Shown: positions 58,331-64,000 of the stretch, piece by piece
Layout: each line of letters opens with the position of its first letter
Position numbering within the stretch: position 1 is the stretch's first letter
DNA from: DAOTWC01 sp048499435
Lineage (GTDB): Bacteria; Chloroflexota; Anaerolineae; Aggregatilineales; Phototrophicaceae
DNA: 64,000 nucleotides
Direction of reading: 5' to 3'
Assembly (NCBI GenBank): GCA_048499435.1
Contig: JASNZW010000002.1
Location: 558,001-622,000, forward strand
Notes under the pieces: generated by a model
The model's database searches: none
The model's input: the letters and a program-made list of their open reading frames with translations, nothing else
Told to the model about the DNA's origin: nothing
Program-made: the position numbers and the translations under genes

Positions 58331-58361
58331 ATACGGTTGCGTATCCTTTCAGCGGCGGGCC

Positions 58362-59279
58362 TCAGTCGTCCTCGCCGCGCTGCGCGGCGCGCTGCCGCCC
58401 CAGTGTGCTGGCCCCGATGCCGGTGTACCACTCGTCGCGCAGCGCGCCCATCGCGCGCGTGACCACCAGCCCGCCCAGGTCGCGCGCGATGATCTCCAGC
58501 AGGCGCGGCTGCACCCACGTCACCGAGTCCACCTGGACGGCGCGCGCGCCGGCGTCGAGATAGTCGCGCGCGTCCTGCGCCGAGTGGATGCCGCCCGCCG
58601 CGACGATCGGCACGTCCACGCGCGCGGCAAGCTGACCGACCACGCGCAGCACCATCGGCTTGACGATTGGCCCGTAGATGCGCCCCGGCACCAGCCGCCC
58701 GCTGTGCGGGTCGCGGGCGGTCCCGCGCGGCGGCGCGGCGATCACCAGCGCGCCCGCGCCGGCGTCGGCCAGCGGGTCGGCCAGCTCATAGGCCTGCTGC
58801 AGCGGCAGCCGCACCAGCAGCGGCTTCTCGGTCAGGCGCAGCGCCGCGCGCACGAAGTCCTCAGCCAGGTCGGGCGGCGTGTCGTCGTTGAGGCCCAGCT
58901 CGATAGCGTCCACCGCGTCCTCGGCGTCGATGCGGCTGGCGCAGCGGGCGACGTGTTCCGGCGTGGTGGCGACGACGTGCATAATCACCGGGACGGGCAG
59001 CTTGTCCCAGGTGGCGCGGAAGCGCGCCAGCGTCCGGCTGATGCCGGGGTTGGGCAGGCCGGTGTGCACCAGCACGCCGCCGTCCAGCGGGATCACGCGC
59101 GTGCCGCTGGCCGGGTGCCAGGGCTGGTACGTCACCGGGTGGGTGACGACCGCGCCCAGCTTGCTCACGTCAATCAGGCCGCGATAGGCGTCGCCAAAGC
59201 CGAAGATGCCCGCCGCCGGCATGACCGGTGTGTCCAGCAGCAGGCTGTTTTTGCCCGCCCGCGTGATTTCGATGCTCAT
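58362..59279 (-). CDS. dihydroorotate-dehydrogenase-like protein lacking catalytic residues
   Basis: 305 residues with a TIM-barrel related to PyrD. It has the phosphate-binding AAGGIHSAQDARDYLDAGARAVQVDS and an N-terminal PVMPAAGIFGFG like the DHOD ANPVxxAsG. At the usual NxSCPN catalytic loop it reads ELGLNDDTP, and the flavin lysine position reads LLVRLPL, so the standard catalytic Ser/Cys and Lys appear lost. It may bind flavin but not oxidise dihydroorotate. No pyr genes are nearby. It lies 23 bases after the M16 gene. Confidence 0.8.
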   Translation of the reverse strand: MSIEITRAGKNSLLLDTPVMPAAGIFGFGDAYRGLIDVSKLGAVVTHPVTYQPWHPASGTRVIPLDGGVLVHTGLPNPGISRTLARFRATWDKLPVPVIMHVVATTPEHVARCASRIDAEDAVDAIELGLNDDTPPDLAEDFVRAALRLTEKPLLVRLPLQQAYELADPLADAGAGALVIAAPPRGTARDPHSGRLVPGRIYGPIVKPMVLRVVGQLAARVDVPIVAAGGIHSAQDARDYLDAGARAVQVDSVTWVQPRLLEIIARDLGGLVVTRAMGALRDEWYTGIGASTLGRQRAAQRGEDD

Positions 59280-59302
59280 AAACGTGTTCCCTGTGCGCCG
59301 GG

Positions 59303-62206
59303 TTATAACACCTTCGTCACCTTAAGGAAGCCGGCGCGCTGGGCGTTAGCGTCCTCAACCGCGTCCTTCGACCCCATGACCACCACGTGCCCGGCCTGGT
59401 TGACCGCCGCCAGCACGTCGCCGAACTGGCGGAAATGGTCCGCCGTTGTCGCCAGCACCTCGTCGCGCAGCCGCTGCCGGTCGGCGTCGGTCACGCCGGT
59501 GAGGTGGCGCGCCATGCTGGTGTAGCCTTTGGCGTCGGGAAGCTGGTAGGCGTCCATGCTGCCGATTGTGCCGATGATGCCCTTCGTCACCTCGTCGCGG
59601 CTCACGTCCAGCTCGCGCAGGAAGCGCGCCGCGCCGTCGTAGCTGTCGAGCGTGGCCAGCAGGTTCGGGTCGCGGTAGGACAGGAAATCGAACACGCCGG
59701 AGTGCCGGTCAAAGACGGCGAAGCCGCCGTAAGCGCCGCCCTGCACGCGGATTTTCTCCCACAGGTACGACATGCCCAGGTAGCTGGTGATGACCAGCGC
59801 GCTGCCGTGCAGCGTGTAGCCCAGGTCGTAGAGGTTAGCGCCCTTCGCCACGTAGTTCACCTGCGCCGGGATCGTGAGGCCCTCGTTGGCCGCGCCCGCT
59901 GTCCGCTGCCAGATGGCGAGATCGCCGGAGCCAGTGGGCAGCGACGCCATAAAGCCCGCGAGCTGCGGCTGGAAGCGCGCCCAGTTGTCGGCGTCGAGCG
60001 TGACGTTGCACACCATCGTCGTGCGGTTGAGCAGGTGGCGGCGTATATCGTCCAGCGCGGCGACCACCGCCGGCCAGTCGGTCTCGACTTTCTCCGCCAG
60101 CGCGCGCAGGAACAGCAGGTAGCTGATGCCGCCCATCTGCTCTGCCGCCCAGTCGGCCTCGGTGAACTGCGCCCGCAGGCGCGCGTGGACGACGCGGTGG
60201 CCGGCGGGGACCAGGCCGGCTTCCTCGCCCGCCTTTTCCTCTAAGAGCATCTGGCGGAAGCGCTCGCGGTTGTCGAAATTGGCGGTCAGCAGCACGTCAC
60301 GCAGAATGTCGAGCAGGTCAGCCGTCTGCGCCATCGTGCCCTTGCCGCGCAGGAACAGCCAGGCGGCGGTTTCGGGCCGGCCAACCACCGTTGAGGTCAG
60401 CGACGCGGGCCGGATGCCGCCGGTCTTGCGCCCGATGCGCTTGGCGAGCGTGACGTAGTCCTCGGTCTCCGTACCTATCTCCAGCAGCGCCCGGCTGAAC
60501 AGGCTGACATACGGCAGGTATTCCTGCGGCAGCGCGCGCAGGTTCAGGCCCACATCCACATAGGCGATGCCGTTGGTGAACAGGTCGTGGTACAGCACGG
60601 GCACGCCGCCGGCGGTCATTTCGGCCAGCGGAATCAGCTTGTTGGTCTTGTCCAGGTCCGCCAGCTTCAGCGTGGGAATAGTGGCGAGCGCTTCGGGCGT
60701 GTCCGGCGTTTCCTGCAGCAGCTTCAGGCGCTGCGTGTTCGCGATGACCGCGCGCAGCAGCTCGTCCGACATGGCGGCGCGGGCCGCCGCCAGCCGCGCC
60801 TGTTCCTCAGCGTCCAGCTTGTCGCCCAGGCCGGGTTCCGGCTCCAGCAGCACGGTGGTGCGGTGCGGGTTGTTGAGCAGGAAATCGGTGATCAGCCCCT
60901 CGAAATAGCGCTCGCCGGCCGCCAGGCGCGCCTTGATAGCCGCCAGCGGCGCCTCGAACGCCAGCGGCGCCAGCGGGTCGGCGTCGTAGAGCCAGGTGCT
61001 GAGGGCTGAGAGCATCATCGCCAGCCCGCGCGGGAAGCCGCCGGTGTTGAACTCGCGCAGGCGGAACTCGACCGTGTTCAGCGCCGCCGCCACCATGTCG
61101 GCCTCGATGCCGTCGCGGGCCAGCGCGGCCAGCGTGTCCATGATGAGCGCGGCCACTGTGTCGGCGCTGTCCGGGTCAATGCCCTTCAGGCCGGTGGAGA
61201 AGTACATCTCGCGGACCTGGTCGTCCAGGCCGCCGCCGGTGAGGTCCTCGCCCAGGCCAGAGTCGATCAGGGCCTTGCGCAGCGGCGAGGCTGGCGTGCC
61301 GACCAGGATGTAGCCCAGGATGCTGAGCGCCAGCGTGGTCTCCGAACTGCTGTTCTCGGCCAGCAGCCAGTTGACCGTGACCATGCCCTTGTGTTCCTCG
61401 CCGGGGTCATAGGGCACGCGCAGGCTGCGCGGCGCGGTGAAGCGCGGCTGCAGCGGCATCTCCGCCCGAACTGGCGCGGCGGCAAAGCCGGTGATAAAAG
61501 CGTCAACCAGGCGCAGGCGCTCGTCCGGGTCGTCGTCGCCATAGAACCAGATGCGCGCGTTGGACGGGTGGTAGTAGGTTTCGTGGAAGCGCTTGAACGC
61601 TTCGTAGGTCAGGTCGGGGATAACGCGCGGGTCGCCGCCGGCGTCGTTGCCGTAGATGGTGTCGGGGAACAGCGAGCGCTCGCTGTGGCGGCCCAGCAGG
61701 TTGTCGGGCGACGAGTAAGCGCCTTTCATCTCGTTGAACACCACGCCCTTGTAAATCAGCGGCGCGGCGAGGTCTTCCAGCTCGTAATGCCAGCCTTCCT
61801 GTTCGAGGACGTCCGGCGTGATGCGCGGGTAGAACACGGCGTCCAGGTAGACGTCAATCAGGTTGTAGAAATCCTGCAGGTTCTGGCTGGCGACTGGGTA
61901 GCAGGTTTTGTCCGGGTAGGTGAAGGCGTTCAGAAAGGTGTTGAGCGACCCTTTTGCCAGCTGCACGAACGGGTCCTTCACCGGGTACTTGCGCGAGCCG
62001 CACAGCACCGCGTGTTCGAGGATGTGCGGCAGCCCGGTTGAGTCGCTGGTGGGGGTGGCAAAGACGATGCCGAACACTTTGTTCTCGTCGTCGTTCTCCA
62101 TCGAGATCAACTGCGCGCCGGTGCGGTCGTGGCGCCAGATGCGGGCGCGCGTGTTGATTTCGGGGATGCTCTGGTCGCGCAGCAGCGTAAAACCGTGTTT
62201 TTGCAT
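59303..62206 (-). CDS. M16-family metallopeptidase (presequence-protease-like)
   Basis: 967 residues, close to the length of PreP/Cym1 (about 970). The inverted zinc motif HxxEH is H61-E64-H65 (HILEHAVLCGSRKYPVKDPF), with the downstream Glu region NEMKGAYSSPDNL. Two M16 halves are visible, with the second non-catalytic half containing RVQGGAYGGFAVFDRHSGVF. It degrades peptides in a closed chamber. The start at 62206 begins directly at MQKHGFTLLRDQ. The open frame continues upstream antisense to the next gene and is rejected. It heads a three-gene minus-strand operon. Confidence 0.93.
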   Translation of the reverse strand: MQKHGFTLLRDQSIPEINTRARIWRHDRTGAQLISMENDDENKVFGIVFATPTSDSTGLPHILEHAVLCGSRKYPVKDPFVQLAKGSLNTFLNAFTYPDKTCYPVASQNLQDFYNLIDVYLDAVFYPRITPDVLEQEGWHYELEDLAAPLIYKGVVFNEMKGAYSSPDNLLGRHSERSLFPDTIYGNDAGGDPRVIPDLTYEAFKRFHETYYHPSNARIWFYGDDDPDERLRLVDAFITGFAAAPVRAEMPLQPRFTAPRSLRVPYDPGEEHKGMVTVNWLLAENSSSETTLALSILGYILVGTPASPLRKALIDSGLGEDLTGGGLDDQVREMYFSTGLKGIDPDSADTVAALIMDTLAALARDGIEADMVAAALNTVEFRLREFNTGGFPRGLAMMLSALSTWLYDADPLAPLAFEAPLAAIKARLAAGERYFEGLITDFLLNNPHRTTVLLEPEPGLGDKLDAEEQARLAAARAAMSDELLRAVIANTQRLKLLQETPDTPEALATIPTLKLADLDKTNKLIPLAEMTAGGVPVLYHDLFTNGIAYVDVGLNLRALPQEYLPYVSLFSRALLEIGTETEDYVTLAKRIGRKTGGIRPASLTSTVVGRPETAAWLFLRGKGTMAQTADLLDILRDVLLTANFDNRERFRQMLLEEKAGEEAGLVPAGHRVVHARLRAQFTEADWAAEQMGGISYLLFLRALAEKVETDWPAVVAALDDIRRHLLNRTTMVCNVTLDADNWARFQPQLAGFMASLPTGSGDLAIWQRTAGAANEGLTIPAQVNYVAKGANLYDLGYTLHGSALVITSYLGMSYLWEKIRVQGGAYGGFAVFDRHSGVFDFLSYRDPNLLATLDSYDGAARFLRELDVSRDEVTKGIIGTIGSMDAYQLPDAKGYTSMARHLTGVTDADRQRLRDEVLATTADHFRQFGDVLAAVNQAGHVVVMGSKDAVEDANAQRAGFLKVTKVL

Positions 62207-62368
62207 GGGGGTTTGGGTCCTGTTTTCCCGCGAAGCCGTATCCAGCCTATTGTAACCGGGGAACAGCGCGCGTGAAAGTCTGGGCGCGCCTGGCGGCTGC
62301 TGGCAATTCTTTTCGTTTGCGACTATTATTACCAGCAGCACACTTCCTGGCGCGCCGACGGAGGTTTC

Positions 62369-63391
62369 ATGGCGACGATCTGGCCCCTGCCAACTATTGA
62401 GTTGAAAGACCTGTCGCAGGTAGATGAGAAACGCCCAACGGCGCTGCTCACCAGCGAGCCGGCCTGGAGCATCGCCGGGCAGTTTCTTAATCTGCCGCTG
62501 GTGGTACAGGCTGAGCCGCTGAACGCCGATTTCACGTACCTGAAATCGCTGGCCGACAACCTGCCGCCGCAGGTTGAAGTCGTGTACGGCGTGGGCGGCG
62601 GCCTGGCCTCCGACACGGCCAAGTACATCGGCAAGACGCGCGGCCTGCCGGTCGTGACGATCCCGACCGCGCTGAGCGTGGACGGCTTTTTCACCGCGAT
62701 CGTCGCTGTGCGCAACCAGGGGGTCGTCAGCTATGTGGAAACCGGCCCGGCTGACCGGCTGATTATTGACTGGGAAATCGTCCGCAACGCGCCCGCCAGC
62801 CTGCGCGGGACCGGCATCGTGGAGCTGCTGAGCATTGTCACCGGGTTGAAGGACTGGCAGTACGCCGCCGCCCACAACCAGAACACGCAGGAAACGCGCT
62901 TTCTGCCCTGGGCCGCCGGCCTGGCGGCGGGCATCGCCCAGCAGGCGTTTAAGATCGCGCGCGGGGTGGGCCAGGGCAACGTGGAGTCGCTGCGCAGCCT
63001 GCTGGACCTGATCTGCATGGAGGTGCGCCTGACCAACCAACTGGGGCACAACCGCCCGCAGGAAGGCAGCGAGCAGTACTTCGCCTACGCGGTTGAAGCG
63101 CGCACGGCCGTTGAGCGCGGCGTCCCCTTCGCCGATCTCGTCGGGCCGGGGCTGCTGATCGCCGCCGCGCTGCACGAGCAGGACATCAACCCGATCCGCG
63201 AGACGATGCTGTCAGCGGGCGTGCGCCTGAACCAGATCAGGCCGGCGGATATTGTCGAAACGCTCAGGATCATGCCGCAGTACGTGGTTGACCACAACCT
63301 GCCCTACAGCATCCTGAACGATTTCGACCCGTCGCCAGAGCGCATCAGCGAGCTGCTGCGCGTCACCCGGCTGGACGGCAGCGGCAGCTAG
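62369..63391 (+). CDS. glycerol-1-phosphate-dehydrogenase-like protein with lost metal ligands
   Basis: 340 residues with the iron-alcohol-dehydrogenase-like fold of EgsA/AraM. It has GVGGGLASDTAKYIG (74-88) and IPTALSVDGFFTA (98-110). The metal-binding residues of real G1P dehydrogenases appear replaced: Asp by E152 (LRGTGIVELLSIVTGLKDW), the first His by Q236 (RPQEGSEQYF, where the family has GSEH), and the second His by F254. The alignment is from memory of the family, so the exact positions should be checked. GGAGG gives a strong SD. It precedes the phosphohexomutase by 40 bases and is probably co-transcribed. Confidence 0.85.
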   Translation: MATIWPLPTIELKDLSQVDEKRPTALLTSEPAWSIAGQFLNLPLVVQAEPLNADFTYLKSLADNLPPQVEVVYGVGGGLASDTAKYIGKTRGLPVVTIPTALSVDGFFTAIVAVRNQGVVSYVETGPADRLIIDWEIVRNAPASLRGTGIVELLSIVTGLKDWQYAAAHNQNTQETRFLPWAAGLAAGIAQQAFKIARGVGQGNVESLRSLLDLICMEVRLTNQLGHNRPQEGSEQYFAYAVEARTAVERGVPFADLVGPGLLIAAALHEQDINPIRETMLSAGVRLNQIRPADIVETLRIMPQYVVDHNLPYSILNDFDPSPERISELLRVTRLDGSGS

Positions 63392-63431
63392 GCGCGGCAG
63401 CTGCACCACAACAGAGGACCTAATAACAACC

Positions 63432-64000
63432 ATGATCGGATTTGGCACGGACGGTTGGCGCGCGGTTATCGCCGACACGTTCACGTTCTCTAACCTGCGC
63501 CTCATCGCCCAGGCGGTGGCCGACGCCGTCAACAAGCAGCACGGCAGCGGCCAGCCGGCGGTCGTCGTCGGCTACGACACGCGCTTCCTGTCTGACCGCT
63601 TCGCGGTGGAGACGGCGCGCGTGCTGGCGGCTAACAACATCATCACCTGGCTCACGCGCTCCGACGCGCCCACGCCCGCCATCTCGTTTAACGTCAAGCA
63701 TCGCGGCGCGGACGCCGGCATCGTCATCACCGCCAGCCACAACCCGCCGCGCTACAACGGCTTCAAGCTCAAGGCGGCCTACGGCGGCAGCGCCACCGCC
63801 GAACAGTGCGCGCTGGTGGAGGAGGAGCTGCGCCTGATGGGGCGCGATGGGCGCGGCCCGAACCTGATGGATTACCAGCACGCGCTGGATGCCGGGCTGA
63901 TTCGCCGCTTTGACCCCGGCTGGGACTATTACAGCCACCTGGGCGAGCTGGTCAACCTGGACGAGATTTCCGAGCGCGAGCTGACTGTCGTCGCCGACGC
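63432..64000 (+). CDS. phosphoglucomutase/phosphomannomutase (partial, 5' end)
   Basis: 189 residues of an alpha-D-phosphohexomutase, cut by the window edge. Domain I is present: GTDGWRAVI near the N-terminus and the phosphoserine loop with S102 in TASHNPPRYNG. The metal-binding and later domains lie outside. It interconverts sugar-1- and sugar-6-phosphates; glucose or mannose specificity cannot be told. It follows the G1PDH-like gene and is likely in one operon with it. Confidence 0.93.
   Translation, partial: MIGFGTDGWRAVIADTFTFSNLRLIAQAVADAVNKQHGSGQPAVVVGYDTRFLSDRFAVETARVLAANNIITWLTRSDAPTPAISFNVKHRGADAGIVITASHNPPRYNGFKLKAAYGGSATAEQCALVEEELRLMGRDGRGPNLMDYQHALDAGLIRRFDPGWDYYSHLGELVNLDEISERELTVVAD

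Noticed and set aside
59303..63175. M16 peptidase extended to 1,290 residues
   Set aside because: The extra 320 residues are antisense to the G1PDH-like gene and low-complexity. The family N-terminus begins at the ATG at 62206.

Overview
The window looks like a chromosomal segment of a GC-rich Chloroflexota bacterium, probably from the Anaerolineae or a related class. This rests on the overall gene style: a large nuo operon, lipoproteins with Thr/Pro-rich linkers, many GAF-domain sensors with multi-pass membrane segments, G/C-rich CCTCACCCC...GGGGTGAGG intergenic repeats, and an arginine/lysine decarboxylase of the short type. No rRNA is present, so the assignment is an inference. Most genes use ATG with SD sequences of the GGAGG/AAGGA type, and neighbouring genes often overlap by ATGA.

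Layout. (1) 1-13.6 kb, minus strand: a respiratory complex I operon, nuoA-B-C-D-E-F-(TPR gene)-G-H-I-J-K-L, with nuoL running off the left edge. Several subunits are enlarged: NuoJ carries a DUF4397-like insertion, NuoH has about five extra N-terminal membrane segments, and NuoL has His-rich loops. (2) 13.7-20.9 kb: an unknown protein, a threonine-synthase-like PLP enzyme, moaA, a block of tandem and palindromic repeats, an ArsR-type regulator with a palindromic operator, a DMT/EamA transporter, and a threonine synthase fused to a response-regulator receiver domain. (3) 21.0-37.6 kb, minus strand: a 16.5-kb signalling operon. It encodes two single-domain receivers, a soluble GAF protein, four membrane GAF proteins without any transmitter domain, and a hybrid histidine kinase of about 2,390 residues with a Cache-like sensor region, about eight GAF domains, a PAS domain and two receivers. 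(4) 37.7-51.9 kb: mixed metabolism and envelope genes (PfkB-type sugar kinase, EcsC-like protein, GAF histidine kinase, UPF0173 hydrolase, patatin, alpha/beta hydrolase, Orn/Lys/Arg decarboxylase, lipoproteins, M14 peptidase, metallophosphoesterase, LysM protein, SixA). (5) 51.9-57.6 kb: tRNA-Gly(GCC) with promoter and terminator, an orphan CpaF/TadA ATPase, a PocR-domain histidine kinase operon, and a candidate small RNA. (6) 57.6-64 kb: methyltransferase, dihydroorotate-dehydrogenase-like protein, M16 peptidase, a glycerol-1-phosphate-dehydrogenase-like protein that has lost the usual metal ligands, and a phosphohexomutase truncated by the right edge.

How they work together. Region 1 builds the proton-pumping NADH:quinone oxidoreductase. 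Region 3 reads as one assembly: five GAF proteins share the same architecture and the same unfinished C-terminal half-GAF, none has an output domain, and all are translationally coupled to a single giant kinase. A heteromeric sensor array feeding one kinase is the simplest reading (inference). The receiver-tagged threonine synthase lies immediately downstream on the same strand, which suggests phosphorelay control of an amino-acid biosynthetic enzyme. These two items are the strongest candidates for undescribed biology here.
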